Source: Amphritea atlantica
Lineage (GTDB): Bacteria; Pseudomonadota; Gammaproteobacteria; Pseudomonadales; Balneatricaceae
Length of the DNA stretch: 64,000 nt
NCBI RefSeq assembly: GCF_018860855.1
Contig: NZ_JAHKQE010000022.1
Location: 62,001-126,000 of the forward strand
Reading direction: 5' to 3'
How positions within the stretch are numbered: the first letter of the stretch is position 1; the number at the start of each line of letters is the position of its first letter. The position numbers and the translations under genes are program-made. The notes below the pieces were generated by a model. It made no database searches. It saw nothing but the letters and a program-made list of their open reading frames with translations, and had not been told where the DNA came from. Positions 6,767 to 16,772 of this stretch are shown one piece after another.

Positions 6767-7606
6767 CTAAAGTTGCGGCTCTAACGCGCTCACGCAGGGC
6801 GCTAGAAAGGCACTGATATCGCCATCGAGCTTCAAACTAAGCAGTTCATCGGCGCGGGTTTTACCGTGGGTGATGGCGGCCATGGGGATGTTTTGTTTCG
6901 CGGCTTGTTTACAGAAGCGAAAGCCGGAATACACCATCAGTGAGGAGCCGATAACCAGTAAAGCATCGGCTTTTTCTAAACTGTCGAGAGCACTAAATAC
7001 TCGCTCTTTAGGTACATTATCGCCGAAGAACACCACATTCGGTTTGAGCATACCGCCACAGGCCACGCAACCGGTAACTTTAAAACGGCTGAAGTCGACG
7101 CCTTCTAAGTCAGCATCGCCATCCGGTGCGGCACTGGCGGTATAGTGAGCGAAAGCTGGATTTTCAGCGGCCATCTGTTGGTGTATCTGGTTGCGATCAT
7201 GTAGTTGCTGACAATCCATACAGATGACTTGGTCAGAACGGCCGTGAAGATCAATGACCTGTTGCTGGCCTGCTTGTTGATGGAGACGATCGACATTTTG
7301 CGTCACCAGTTGTTGGCAATAACCTTTTTGTTCCAACTGCTGCAGGCTGTTATGCACACTATTGGGCCGAGCATTGGCCATTAATGGCCAGCCAATCAGG
7401 CTGCGAGCCCAAAAGCGCTGGCGAGTCGCATGGCTGGTGAGGAAGTCGCGATGTTGCACTGGCGGTTGGCGTTTCCACTGACCATTGCTATCGCGATAAT
7501 CGGGAATGCCCGATTGGGTACTGCAGCCGGCGCCGGTAAGGATAAACAGGCGTGGGTGCTGGTGGATAAAATCGGTTAATGGTTGTGCGTTTGGCTGTGA
7601 TGTCAT
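6767..7606 (-). CDS. Sir2-family NAD-dependent protein deacylase
   Basis: A 279-residue sirtuin. The NAD-binding motif GAGCSTQSGIPDYRD is at residues 25-39, the catalytic TQNVDRLHQQAG with its HG-containing stretch LHGRSD follows, and four zinc cysteines appear as CMDC and CVAC (CVACGGMLKPNVVFFGDNVP). The sequence resembles class II (SIRT4-like) sirtuins more than the CobB type. It removes acyl groups from lysine using NAD, probably in the cytoplasm; targets are unknown. It sits 108 bp upstream of dbpA on the same strand. Confidence 0.92.
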   Translation of the reverse strand: MTSQPNAQPLTDFIHQHPRLFILTGAGCSTQSGIPDYRDSNGQWKRQPPVQHRDFLTSHATRQRFWARSLIGWPLMANARPNSVHNSLQQLEQKGYCQQLVTQNVDRLHQQAGQQQVIDLHGRSDQVICMDCQQLHDRNQIHQQMAAENPAFAHYTASAAPDGDADLEGVDFSRFKVTGCVACGGMLKPNVVFFGDNVPKERVFSALDSLEKADALLVIGSSLMVYSGFRFCKQAAKQNIPMAAITHGKTRADELLSLKLDGDISAFLAPCVSALEPQL

Positions 7607-7700
7607 GGGTCTAGTGTAGTCGTTAGATCCACTGAGACCAATAAAAAGCTTGGTAATTACTTCGCTTTTTCTTTAGCTGTGGACAGCTTGGCGAGCGCGA

Positions 7701-7729
7701 AAAAAAACCGCGTCGGGCGCGGTTTTTTT
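7701..7729. terminator. Terminator of glcB
   Basis: CCGCG (7708-7712) pairs with CGCGG (7718-7722) and the stem is extended by seven A on the left and seven T on the right. It lies 20 bp past the glcB stop on the minus strand, where the A-run becomes the U-tract. Confidence 0.85.
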
Positions 7730-7749
7730 CGTCAGAGAGGGGCTAGAGC

Positions 7750-9927
7750 TTACGCGCTCTGCTTAGCCTTCGCTTCGAGGCGGCGACGATGCAGAACGGG
7801 CTCGGTATAACCATTTGGCTGAATGCGGCCTTGGATGACGAGTTCTAACGCTGCTTGGAAGGCAATGCTGTCATCGAAGTTAGGGGCCATTGGATGATAC
7901 AGTGGATCAGCTTCATTTTGACGATCCACCACGGCCGCCATACGCTGCATGGTTTCCATGACCTGCGCTTCGGTGCAGATATTATGATGTAGCCAGTTAG
8001 CAATATGCTGGCTGGAGATCCGCAGGGTGGCGCGGTCTTCCATCAGGCCTACATCGTTGATGTCTGGCACTTTCGAGCAACCCACGCCTTGATCGATCCA
8101 ACGTACCACATAGCCGAGGATACCCTGAGCATTGTTGTCCAGTTCGTTCTGAATCTCTTCAGCCGACCAGTTAGTGTCGGTTGCTACTGGGATAGTCAGA
8201 ATATCATCTAAGCTGGCACGAGGGCGGCTTTTCAGCTCTTCCTGACGGGCGAAAACATCTACCTTATGGTAGTGCAATGCGTGCAGTGCAGCAGCCGTTG
8301 GTGATGGTACCCAAGCGGTATTGGCACCGGACATCGGGTGGGCAATTTTAGCGGTCAGCATGTTAGCCATCTGATCGGGGATGGCCCACATCCCTTTACC
8401 AATCTGTGCGCGCCCTTGCAGGCCGCAAGCTAAGCCATTATCGACGTTCCAGTCTTCATAAGCGCCGATCCATGCCGCAGCTTTCATTTCACCTTTGCGG
8501 ATCATGGGGCCGGCTTCCATTGAGGTATGAATCTCGTCACCGGTACGGTCGAGGAAGCCAGTGTTAATAAAGACCACACGGTCTTTGGCCGCGCGGATAC
8601 ACTCTTTCAAGTTAACCGTAGTGCGGCGCTCCTCATCCATGATGCCCATTTTGATGGTGAAGTTTGGTAGTCCTAGAGCGGTTTCGATACGGCCGAACAG
8701 TGTATCGGCAAAGGCGACTTCTTCTGGGCCGTGCATCTTCGGTTTTACGATATAGATGGAGCCGGTGGTGGTGTTGCTGAACTGACCGGTGCCCTTAACA
8801 TCGTGAATTGAGATCAGGCTAGTCAGCATACCATCGAGGATGCCTTCAGGGATCTCGTTGCCGTCTTTGTCGAGAATCGCATTGTTGGTCATCAGATGGC
8901 CAACGTTACGCACAAACATCAGGCTGCGGCCTTTGACGCTCACTTGTGAGCCATCTACGCCGGTATATTGGCGATCGGGATTCATGCGACGGGTGAAGGT
9001 TTTACCGCCTTTAGTGACGTCCTCGGTGAGGTCACCTTTCATCAGGCCTAACCAGTTTTTATAGGCGACGACTTTGTCTTCCGCATCAACGGCGGCAACG
9101 GAGTCTTCGCAATCCATAATGGCGGTTAATGCCGCTTCGACGATAATATCGCTCACGCCAGCGGCATCGGTGGCACCGGTTTGGCTATTGCGGTCGATTT
9201 TGATATCGAGGTGCAGGCCGTTGTGTTTTAGAAGAATGGAGTCCGGCGCAGTGGTTTCGCCGTTGTAGCCGATCAACTGGGATTCATCTTGTAAGCCGGT
9301 TTCGCTACCGTTGGTTAGGGTGACGATCAGTTTGCCGTTGTCGATGCTATAACGGACAGCATCTTTATGGCAGCCATTGGCCAGCGGAGCTACTTCATTC
9401 AAAACATTGCGGGCAAATTCGATCACTTTAGCGCCGCGCACTGGGTTGTAGCTAGCGGTGATCTCTGCGCCATCATCTTCGGCGATCGCATCGGTACCGT
9501 AGAGGGCGTCGTATAGGCTTCCCCAGCGGGCATTCGCCGCATTCAGAGCGAAACGGGCATTCATCACGGGTACGACCAGCTGTGGGCCGGCCATGGTGGC
9601 CATTTCTGGGTCAACATTGCTGGTGGTGGCGCTGAAGTCTTCGCCTTCCGGTAGCAGATAGCCGATTTCCTGCAGAAACGCTTTATAGGTGGCCAGGTCA
9701 AAACCGTTGGCGCGGTTTTCGCGGTGCCAGTTGTCGATCTGTTCTTGAATGGCATCTCGTTTTGCCAGCAGGGCGCGGTTTTCGGGGGCTAGGTCGTGGA
9801 CGATGGCGTCCAGTCCAGACCAGAACTGCTCTTCGGTCACGCCGGTGCCCGGAATAACCTGCTGATTAACAAAGTTGTAGAGAACTTCAGCAACCTGCAG
9901 GCCGCCTGTTTGTATCCGTTGACTCAT
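7750..9927 (-). CDS. glcB: Malate synthase G
   Basis: A 725-residue protein of the usual length for the large single-chain malate synthase. It condenses glyoxylate and acetyl-CoA to malate in the glyoxylate or glycolate pathway. Signature regions include [17 protein letters not shown], the metal/glyoxylate site [14 protein letters not shown], and the C-terminal catalytic-loop segment [13 protein letters not shown]. The start is the ATG at 9925-9927 ([15 protein letters not shown]), preceded by GAGGCA; a longer reading from 9942 would put this ribosome-binding site inside the gene. No isocitrate lyase gene is nearby. The leader has a hairpin whose loop can pair with the ribosome-binding site (9958-9979). 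Confidence 0.96.
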   Translation of the reverse strand: MSQRIQTGGLQVAEVLYNFVNQQVIPGTGVTEEQFWSGLDAIVHDLAPENRALLAKRDAIQEQIDNWHRENRANGFDLATYKAFLQEIGYLLPEGEDFSATTSNVDPEMATMAGPQLVVPVMNARFALNAANARWGSLYDALYGTDAIAEDDGAEITASYNPVRGAKVIEFARNVLNEVAPLANGCHKDAVRYSIDNGKLIVTLTNGSETGLQDESQLIGYNGETTAPDSILLKHNGLHLDIKIDRNSQTGATDAAGVSDIIVEAALTAIMDCEDSVAAVDAEDKVVAYKNWLGLMKGDLTEDVTKGGKTFTRRMNPDRQYTGVDGSQVSVKGRSLMFVRNVGHLMTNNAILDKDGNEIPEGILDGMLTSLISIHDVKGTGQFSNTTTGSIYIVKPKMHGPEEVAFADTLFGRIETALGLPNFTIKMGIMDEERRTTVNLKECIRAAKDRVVFINTGFLDRTGDEIHTSMEAGPMIRKGEMKAAAWIGAYEDWNVDNGLACGLQGRAQIGKGMWAIPDQMANMLTAKIAHPMSGANTAWVPSPTAAALHALHYHKVDVFARQEELKSRPRASLDDILTIPVATDTNWSAEEIQNELDNNAQGILGYVVRWIDQGVGCSKVPDINDVGLMEDRATLRISSQHIANWLHHNICTEAQVMETMQRMAAVVDRQNEADPLYHPMAPNFDDSIAFQAALELVIQGRIQPNGYTEPVLHRRRLEAKAKQSA

Positions 9928-9934
9928 AATGTAC

Positions 9935-9979
9935 TGCCTCATTTGTAATCGTCCAGCTTCCGGTGCGAGGCAACCGGAA
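9935..9979 (-). promoter_or_regulatory. glcB 5' leader hairpin with loop complementary to the ribosome-binding site
   Basis: On the glcB mRNA a 7-bp stem (UUCCGGU with ACCGGAA; 9958-9964 and 9973-9979) closes an 8-base loop UGCCUCGC. Six loop bases, UGCCUC, are the exact complement of GAGGCA at 9935-9940, the ribosome-binding site of glcB. Pairing would form a pseudoknot and hide the site. The function is inference; the complementarity is seen directly. The rest of the 297-bp gap between glcB and the DUF4870 gene holds the terminator at 10176-10200 and presumably the glcB promoter, for which I see no convincing hexamers. Confidence 0.4.
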
Positions 9980-10175
9980 CAGGTGATTTTTTGTATGCCG
10001 CAATCCAGTGGCTCCTATCAACGCAACTGGTGTTTCGGCTTGTGCGTCGCAACAATATCGCACTTTGCAAAGCCTGTCCCCTATAGCAATGCTAAAGTAT
10101 GAAGCTCAGGCGAGGTATTCATTTCACATCGTGGGAAAGGCCGTCGCTGAACTTAAAATCATAAGGCTAGATAAG

Positions 10176-10200
10176 CAAAAAGCCGCCATCGGCAGCTTTA
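10176..10200 (-). terminator. Terminator of the mscK-thioesterase-DUF4870 operon
   Basis: On the minus strand AAGCTGCC pairs with GGCGGCTT (one G-U pair) around the loop GAT, followed directly by TTTTTG. It lies 24 bp past the stop of the DUF4870 gene. Confidence 0.75.
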
Positions 10201-10224
10201 GAGAACAGTGAGGTTATCGCGATA

Positions 10225-10575
10225 TCAGAACAACCAACTACTTGGTTGTGGTAGTGGTTGCTGTTTTTCCAACGCACTCAGGCCTTTGATACAGCGAATA
10301 ATAAACCAGATCACATTTAAGATTAGAATCAGAAAGCCAATCAGTATCGAGGTGGTAATGAGGCCAATGACCGCAAAGAGCAAACCTATCCAAAAGGTGC
10401 GAATCTGCCATTGATAATGGCTTTTTAGCCATTCAGGGGCATCGTCTTTGTAAACATAGGCCATGACTAATCCCACCAAACCCGTGATACCGAATATGAG
10501 ACTGGTTAAATAGAGAATATAGACAATCTTTGCGTTAGTGCCTTTGTCTGTAGATGGATTGCTCACTTGATTCAT
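10225..10575 (-). CDS. DUF4870-like small membrane protein
   Basis: A 116-residue protein with hydrophobic segments at about residues 19-42 and 60-95 (probably three or four membrane passes) and the motif KSHYQWQIRTFW between them, which is characteristic of DUF4870-type proteins. The function of the family is unknown. It is the last gene of a likely operon behind an acyl-CoA thioesterase (23 bp gap) and a MscK-type channel, and is followed by a good terminator. Confidence 0.8.
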   Translation of the reverse strand: MNQVSNPSTDKGTNAKIVYILYLTSLIFGITGLVGLVMAYVYKDDAPEWLKSHYQWQIRTFWIGLLFAVIGLITTSILIGFLILILNVIWFIIRCIKGLSALEKQQPLPQPSSWLF

Positions 10576-10598
10576 GTCGTCGCCTGTATAATTGAATA

Positions 10599-11012
10599 TT
10601 AAGAGATTTTTTCTCGAATGATGTCCGGCAGAGGCACAGAACGACCGGTATTATGATCCATCCACACCACTTTCGAATAGCCTTCGGTACAGATTAGTTC
10701 GGGTTCATCGGTGGTACTGAGTTCGTACCACGTCATAAAGCTACTGCGGCCGATTTCGCCAACGTAGATTTTTACGATGACCGTGGCTGGGTAGCTGACG
10801 GGACGAAGAAAGGTGCAGCCCACATTGATAATCACCGGATCGGTGCCGTTACCGTTCACTGAGGCTCCAATGTCGGCGAGAAATTGAACACGCGCCTCTT
10901 CTAAATAGCGCATATAGAGTGCGTTGTTAACATGGCCATAGGCATCCATATCACCCCAACGAACGGCTATTTGTGATTGATGTAATAATCGGCGATTCAG
11001 GTTGTCACTCAT
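10599..11012 (-). CDS. Acyl-CoA thioesterase, hotdog fold (4-hydroxybenzoyl-CoA thioesterase family)
   Basis: A 137-residue hotdog protein. The active-site motif RWGDMDAYGHVNNALYMRY (residues 18-36) has the Asp and the HVNN stretch typical of YbgC/FadM-like thioesterases, which hydrolyse acyl-CoA in the cytoplasm. The second half (CTFLRPVSYPATVIVKIYVG, SFMTWYEL) fits the fold. GGGAA lies before the ATG. It is 43 bp downstream of mscK and probably cotranscribed. Substrate chain length cannot be told. Confidence 0.88.
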   Translation of the reverse strand: MSDNLNRRLLHQSQIAVRWGDMDAYGHVNNALYMRYLEEARVQFLADIGASVNGNGTDPVIINVGCTFLRPVSYPATVIVKIYVGEIGRSSFMTWYELSTTDEPELICTEGYSKVVWMDHNTGRSVPLPDIIREKIS

Positions 11013-11055
11013 TGAAAGTTCCCTTTGTTTTCATTGTTATATAGCCGATATTAAC

Positions 11056-14000
11056 TTATTTTGGCGCACCGTTGCCGCTATTTTTATCGTTACCCTTGTC
11101 GGTGTCATTACTTCTTAGGTGAAGATCCAGTTGTGGGAAGGCTATTTCAATCCCGTGTTCACTGAACAGTTGATCAATGGTTCGATGCAGATCATGGGTG
11201 GCCTGATTACGTTTATCCATCGAGCTAATATAGGCTCGTAGTTCGAAATCCAGAGTGCTATTTCCGAAGGCGAGAAAGTAAGCCAGTGGCGCGGGTTCTG
11301 ACAGTACATTCTTGTTAACCGCAGCTGCTTTCAACAATAGTTCGGTTACCAGCCCAGTATCGGAGCCGTAAGCAACGCCTACCGGCACAATAATACGGGT
11401 GATGGGGTCTGTTAGTGACCAGTTGATGAGTTGGTCGGTGATAAAGGTTTTGTTTGGAATAATGACTTCTTTGCGATCCCAATCGGTAATGGTGGTCGCA
11501 CGGATATGAATGCGACTGACATTACCGGTGACCCCACCGATGGTGATGGTATCACCAATACGGATCGGCTTTTCAAACAGAATAATGAGGCCTGAAACAA
11601 AGTTTGCCACGATCTCCTGTAGGCCAAAACCAAGGCCTACCCCCATTGCCGCGACGAGCCACTGCAGTTTGCCCCATTCTAACCCAAGGAAGTTCAGAAA
11701 GCTGATGAGACCGATAATATACAGCGTATATTTCAGCAGGGTGGAGATGGCAAAGCCGGTGCCGGGGGCCAGTGGTAGGTAGTTTAGTACTAATAATTCA
11801 AACAACCCCGGTAGGTTACGGGCCGCGACAAACGTGATGTAGAGCACCGCCAGGGCAAAAATAATTTGTTTTAGGGTGATAAAGCTGAGAACTTCATTAT
11901 CACCGCTGCCGGTTGACCATAGGGTGACGGAATCTAGTACATCGAGCGCCGGTAGAGTCCAGCCGAGGGTAAGCCATGACAAGGTGATAAAGATCAGTAC
12001 GGTCGCTGTTTTGAGCAGCATGTGGCCCTGCTCTGAGATGGTTTGAATATCAATAAAGTTTTCTTGCACCGGTGGTGAATCGGTTGGCTCATCTCGGGAG
12101 GATAGCATCTCAGCTCTGCGTGCTAGGGTGCGTCTAAAGGAGAGTTTACGTTCCTCTATCAAGAGCCAGCGACGGCCAAGATTAAAGATCAGATAGGAGA
12201 GAATAGCGATACACACCAGCAGGAACATCAGCCCAGTCAGGATGCCTGCAGAAAGTATATAACCCCATAGAATCAAGCCTGCCATCGCGATATTAAAGGT
12301 GGTGATCACACCTATCCAAAGCCCCGTATTACTCCATAACCGGAATTGCTCTTGGTTGTACTGAGGGATAGCGCGCCACAAACTGATCCAGAAGAGGGTA
12401 AAGCTCAGGATGGTACCGAGTAGGATTAACCGTGTTGGGCCGGCAATAATCAGTTCATGGCTACTGGCGTCGAGTATAAACAGCAGGGCAATCAATGGGG
12501 CATTGATCCAGAACAGTCCCCGTAGCCGCTTCCTGAGTGCGCCAGTGATGTTCTCCGATAGACCAAATTGTCCCTGTAGTAAGCCGTAGGGTTGTTGCAA
12601 CCAACGCATGAAGGTCATGTAAAGCCAGCTAATGAACGCAATAATGTAGAGCAGGTTGCTAATTGAGGTAGCGCCGCCAAATTGGCGTCCGAGGATGTAT
12701 AGGAAGAGAGGGATGGGTAGGGCCACTAAGGGGCCATACAGTAAGGGGCGCAGCGTATGTCGAATATGATCCTCAGTGACATTGCCAATCTGTTTACACC
12801 ACAGCGACTGACGCTGATTTAGATAGCGACGACAGAAGAGTGCCAGTGGTAGCGTGATTATCAGCGAGCCTAAAGGCCAGCCTATTTTACTGCTTAATTG
12901 GCTAAGATAGGGGCGCAGCAATAGGGGGAGCTCATCAACCAATGCGATAAAACCCTGTGCGATCTGTCCGGGCCACTGAAGAGAGATAGGGTCGATGCTG
13001 GGCAACCAGAGGAGATGTTTATTAAACAGGGCGCGGTTGTTGATGAGTTGGGCGTTGAATTGATCTTGAATCAGCAGTAACTGTGACAACTCACTGATGA
13101 GCTTCTGCTGGAGTGAGCGTTGCTCCGAAATAAGCTCGGCGAGGCTTTGGCTGAGTTGTTGGAGTTTGTTTTGCTGTGTGGGCGATAAAGTCTCGAGATC
13201 GGCTTGTTGGAGTATGGGCTGACTAAGGGTTAGCTGACTCAAACGCAGCTCTTTGAGGCGGTTTTTAGTGTTTTCTGATTTTAGAGGCTTGGGCAGTTGT
13301 TGGATGTGTTTGCGAATCTCTGAACCGGTATAGCCTATACCTAGTTCAAGCTGAGATTGAATCGCCTGATAGGTTTGCCGGATAATCTGTAGTTGTTGTT
13401 CTAGTTGTTTACGTCGTTGAGCGGTTTGCTCGGCTTCTGCTAACTCCTGTCGGATGATATCCGCAATTTCACTATTACGGGTGATCGCTTGCTGTAATAC
13501 GGGGTTGCTGTCGGAGTCCGATGTGGCTACTTGACTGAGTGTTTTTTCAGCGGCGGCACGGTTTTTCTGCTGCAGGTGTTTCTCTGCGTTATTGATCCAG
13601 CTATTGTAATACTGAATCTCTGTTTGTAGGTTTATGAGCTTAAGGCGGGCGAGTTCTGTTCGCCCAGGTAGCACGAGGATCTCCAGCTCGGTCACTTCGA
13701 GGGTTAACTCAAGTGCCATCTGTTGATAGTCGCGTATCTGTGCCCGCAGTTGCTGTAGATCGCTGGTGGCCGCTGTCTCAGGGGTTGTAACAACATTGTT
13801 TAATTGTTGTTGCAAGGCTGCCTTTTGGGTTCGCTTGCTAAGTAGTAAGCGGTCACTATCGCGAATGATCTGCTGTAGATCATCTTGATCTTTTTCCAAG
13901 TCGAGCAGTCGAGCTTTTGTTTTTACTAATAAGAGTTGGAGATCATCTTCTGGCAGCGTATCAGGCAGCGTTAAATTCGAGGGTGTTGATTGACGAGCCT

Positions 14001-14241
14001 GTTCGAGTTGTTTTGGCTGTGCCTCAATTTCGGCGCGTAGACTCTGGGCTTGTTGTTCTAGGGCGATAACATCCTGTAGTTGTTGGATAGCCTGCTGATA
14101 GATGTTTTTCTGGGGAGCGTCTGGGTTGCCGTCATACTGTTGCAACTGAGCCTGAAGACGGCTTAACTCTGCATCGAAATCAGGGGTTTCAGCGAACCCT
14201 TTAAGGCTGAATAGTAGGAAAAAAAGTATGAGCAGTCGCAT
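11056..14241 (-). CDS. mscK: MscK/KefA-type mechanosensitive channel
   Basis: A 1061-residue large MscS-superfamily protein, close in size to E. coli MscK (1120). A signal peptide (MRLLILFFLLFSLKGFAE) precedes a roughly 400-residue Gln- and Leu-rich periplasmic coiled-coil region, then about ten membrane helices from around residue 430. The C-terminal MscS core is clear: pore helix VAAMGVGLGFGLQEIVANFVSG, then FEKPIRIGDTITIGG, TTITDWDRKEVIIPNKTFI and a cytoplasmic beta domain. It opens when the inner membrane is stretched and protects against osmotic downshock. The tail ends in an Asn/Lys/Gly-rich stretch. It heads an operon with a thioesterase and a DUF4870 protein. Confidence 0.93.
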   Translation of the reverse strand: MRLLILFFLLFSLKGFAETPDFDAELSRLQAQLQQYDGNPDAPQKNIYQQAIQQLQDVIALEQQAQSLRAEIEAQPKQLEQARQSTPSNLTLPDTLPEDDLQLLLVKTKARLLDLEKDQDDLQQIIRDSDRLLLSKRTQKAALQQQLNNVVTTPETAATSDLQQLRAQIRDYQQMALELTLEVTELEILVLPGRTELARLKLINLQTEIQYYNSWINNAEKHLQQKNRAAAEKTLSQVATSDSDSNPVLQQAITRNSEIADIIRQELAEAEQTAQRRKQLEQQLQIIRQTYQAIQSQLELGIGYTGSEIRKHIQQLPKPLKSENTKNRLKELRLSQLTLSQPILQQADLETLSPTQQNKLQQLSQSLAELISEQRSLQQKLISELSQLLLIQDQFNAQLINNRALFNKHLLWLPSIDPISLQWPGQIAQGFIALVDELPLLLRPYLSQLSSKIGWPLGSLIITLPLALFCRRYLNQRQSLWCKQIGNVTEDHIRHTLRPLLYGPLVALPIPLFLYILGRQFGGATSISNLLYIIAFISWLYMTFMRWLQQPYGLLQGQFGLSENITGALRKRLRGLFWINAPLIALLFILDASSHELIIAGPTRLILLGTILSFTLFWISLWRAIPQYNQEQFRLWSNTGLWIGVITTFNIAMAGLILWGYILSAGILTGLMFLLVCIAILSYLIFNLGRRWLLIEERKLSFRRTLARRAEMLSSRDEPTDSPPVQENFIDIQTISEQGHMLLKTATVLIFITLSWLTLGWTLPALDVLDSVTLWSTGSGDNEVLSFITLKQIIFALAVLYITFVAARNLPGLFELLVLNYLPLAPGTGFAISTLLKYTLYIIGLISFLNFLGLEWGKLQWLVAAMGVGLGFGLQEIVANFVSGLIILFEKPIRIGDTITIGGVTGNVSRIHIRATTITDWDRKEVIIPNKTFITDQLINWSLTDPITRIIVPVGVAYGSDTGLVTELLLKAAAVNKNVLSEPAPLAYFLAFGNSTLDFELRAYISSMDKRNQATHDLHRTIDQLFSEHGIEIAFPQLDLHLRSNDTDKGNDKNSGNGAPK

Positions 14242-14383
14242 AGGTCATGCCTTCAGATGGTGAAGTTTACTATATACAGCAATTGTCTTTGCACAAGGAA
14301 TAAGTTTTGAGTATGGCCTAGATTATAGGTTAGCAGCGCTTTTTTATGCGCTGGGCCACTGGCTCAGTTTAAGGAAACGTATT

Positions 14384-15343
14384 ATGCAGATGTTGGATGC
14401 TAACGACTTACGCAGCAAATTACCCTTCTATAATCAAGAAGAGGGGGTTAATAGTAGTGAACTACTGGAAGAGTATCTTAACTGTTATCGGTTAAATTCG
14501 ATTATTCATGCAGGGCATAAGTTATTTGCTAGCCGTCAAACGGTGTTGGGCTGCACGTTATTTGTGCAGCATTACTGTTGCCGTGATGATAGTCGTGGAA
14601 CGGTGGTCGTGGTTCATGGCTATTTTGATCATGCAGGGTTGTATCGTCACCTGATTGCCTATCTATTAGAGATCGGTTGGGATGTGCTGATCTATGATCT
14701 GCCTGGACACGGCTTGTCCCAAGGGCGACCGCTGTTTATTGATAGTTTTACCACCTATGCCCAGCAGTTGACGGAGTTGCTTAATAGCCGCAAAGAACGT
14801 CTTAAAGGGCCTTGGGCATTGTTAGGTCAGAGTACGGGTGCGTCTATTTTGATGCAGCAGCAGTTAAAATTTGGTCACGATGATTGGCCGATTCAAGCTC
14901 AGATATTATTAGCGCCGTTAGTACGTCCCTGCGGTTGGGAGCATATTGTTAGGCAGTATCGTTGGTTGCGATTTTTTAAGCGTTCTATCCCGCGTAGCTA
15001 CGGTATCAGTTCGGGAGATCCTGCGTTTCTCAAATTTGTGCGCAAAGGAGATCCTCTGCAGCATCGGCGTATTCCGGTAGGCTGGGTTGGGGCTATGTTG
15101 CATTGGATTAACGAGATCGAACAGGCAGGTAGCTTGACGACTCAGCCTCTGTGTATTCAGGGGGTTGAGGATGAAACCGTCGAGTGGCGGCATAATCTCG
15201 GGGTGATTGGGCGGCTTTATCCGGGATTGGAGATCAAGTTGTTACAGCAAGCACGGCACCATCTGGTCAATGAAGAGGCGTCAATCCGATTGCAGGTGTT
15301 TAATCTGATAAAGCAGCGGTTAAACCCTAAAAAAATACAATAA
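14384..15343 (+). CDS. Alpha/beta hydrolase, monoacylglycerol lipase / lysophospholipase-like
   Basis: A 319-residue serine hydrolase with no signal peptide. The oxyanion HG motif is VVVVHGYFDHAG (about residues 74-85), the nucleophile Ser150 sits in LGQSTG, the acid is probably the Asp in QGVEDETVEW and the His is in QARHHLVNE. The 'hydrolase_4' pattern (YDLPGHGLSQGRP) is that of monoacylglycerol lipases and PldB-like enzymes, so the substrate is probably a lipid ester. AAGGA is spaced before the ATG at 14384. It stands alone and ends at a bidirectional terminator. Confidence 0.88.
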   Translation: MQMLDANDLRSKLPFYNQEEGVNSSELLEEYLNCYRLNSIIHAGHKLFASRQTVLGCTLFVQHYCCRDDSRGTVVVVHGYFDHAGLYRHLIAYLLEIGWDVLIYDLPGHGLSQGRPLFIDSFTTYAQQLTELLNSRKERLKGPWALLGQSTGASILMQQQLKFGHDDWPIQAQILLAPLVRPCGWEHIVRQYRWLRFFKRSIPRSYGISSGDPAFLKFVRKGDPLQHRRIPVGWVGAMLHWINEIEQAGSLTTQPLCIQGVEDETVEWRHNLGVIGRLYPGLEIKLLQQARHHLVNEEASIRLQVFNLIKQRLNPKKIQ

Positions 15344-15366
15344 AAAGGCAGCCGAAGCTGCCTTTT
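15343..15366. terminator. Bidirectional terminator between the hydrolase gene and serA
   Basis: Perfect 10-bp stem AAAAGGCAGC (15343-15352) and GCTGCCTTTT (15357-15366) with loop CGAA. It serves the two convergent genes. Confidence 0.85.
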
Positions 15367-15391
15367 AGTCAGTACTTATCAAGCTTCTTAA

Positions 15392-16624
15392 TCAAAATAG
15401 GCGACGGCAGCGAATGGTGCCTTTAACCTGCTTCAATTTGCTCAGCGCGACCTTAGAGGTCTCAGCATTGACGTCGATAACCACGTAGCCAACTTTTTCG
15501 TTGGTTTGTAGGTACTGGCCGCTAATGTTGAGATCGTTTTCAGAAAATACGTTGTTAATCGCGCTCATGACGCCGGGAATATTTTCATGAACATGCAACA
15601 AACGGTGAACGTTTGGATACTCTGGCAGTGCCACTTCAGGGAAGTTAACTGAAGAGATAGAAGAGCCGTTATCACTGTATTTGATCAGTTTTTCCGACAC
15701 TTCATAACCGATGTTTTCCTGAGCTTCCAAGGTTGATCCGCCCACATGAGGGGTGAGGATAACATTGTCGAATTCGCGCAGAGGAGAGATAAACTCATCT
15801 TCATTCGAGCGAGGCTCAACGGGGAATACATCAACCGCCGCACCTAACAGGCGTTTTTCCGCCAGTGCAGTGCAAAGATCGTCGATCACAACAACGGTGC
15901 CGCGCGCCGCATTGATGAAGATTGAATCCTGTTTCATCTCTGCAAACTGTGCTGCGCCCATCATATCTTTGGTTGATGGTGTTTCTGGCACGTGTAGGGT
16001 GACAATATCACAGGTCGCTAACAGCTCTTTCATCGTGCCTAGTTGAGTGGCATTACCCAGGGGCAGTTTGGTGATGATATCGTAGAAATAAACATGCATC
16101 CCCATGGATTCAGCGATAACGCTCAATTGAGAACCGATGCTGCCGTAACCAATGATACCCAGCTTTTTACCGCGAATCTCGTAGGAGTTCTTGGCTGATT
16201 TCTGCCATTCACCACGGTGTGCTTTAGCGTTCTTTTCAGCAACGCCGCGCAGTAGGATAATGGCTTCGGCGATCACCAGCTCAGCAACTGAACGGGTGTT
16301 AGAGAAAGGTGCGTTAAACACTGCCACGCCGCGCATGGTTGCTGCGGTTAGGTTAACCTGGTTGGTACCGATACAGAAACAACCGACCGCGACCAGTTTT
16401 TTAGCCGCATCGAATACTTTGTCGGTCAATTGGGTGCGAGAGCGGATACCGATAAAATGAACATCTTTTACGCGTTCGATCAGTTCATTTTCTGGCAGGG
16501 AGCCAGTTAGGTATTCGATATTAGTGTAGCCGTGCGCATTCAGGGTATCCAATGCTGACTGGTGCACGCCCTCCAGCAGCAGAATCTTGATCTTGCTTTT
16601 TTCCAGAGAGGTTTTTGGACTCAT
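15392..16624 (-). CDS. serA: D-3-phosphoglycerate dehydrogenase
   Basis: A 410-residue SerA of the E. coli type. It oxidises 3-phosphoglycerate with NAD, the first step of serine synthesis. The nucleotide-binding motif is LGIIGYGSIGSQLSV, catalytic residues lie in INAARGTVV and in ILTPHVGGST, and residues about 335-410 form an ACT domain (NIPGVMSAINNVFSENDLNISG), the serine-feedback site. The length and the 'GxFCIGTNQV' stretch match the E. coli enzyme rather than the longer actinobacterial form. It stands alone between a bidirectional terminator and a 222-bp gap holding a long inverted repeat. Confidence 0.97.
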   Translation of the reverse strand: MSPKTSLEKSKIKILLLEGVHQSALDTLNAHGYTNIEYLTGSLPENELIERVKDVHFIGIRSRTQLTDKVFDAAKKLVAVGCFCIGTNQVNLTAATMRGVAVFNAPFSNTRSVAELVIAEAIILLRGVAEKNAKAHRGEWQKSAKNSYEIRGKKLGIIGYGSIGSQLSVIAESMGMHVYFYDIITKLPLGNATQLGTMKELLATCDIVTLHVPETPSTKDMMGAAQFAEMKQDSIFINAARGTVVVIDDLCTALAEKRLLGAAVDVFPVEPRSNEDEFISPLREFDNVILTPHVGGSTLEAQENIGYEVSEKLIKYSDNGSSISSVNFPEVALPEYPNVHRLLHVHENIPGVMSAINNVFSENDLNISGQYLQTNEKVGYVVIDVNAETSKVALSKLKQVKGTIRCRRLF

Positions 16625-16772
16625 GATATGGATCTCTTTTTAAGTGGGATGATCCTGTGTGTGGCAGGTATCCTCGGATTAGCCGATAAAAGAAAAGGGG
16701 CGCTATGTTAACACAGTGTTATCGCAAAAGGGTGAGGGTGAGGGCGGGTGTATGGTGAATTTTTATTCAGCC

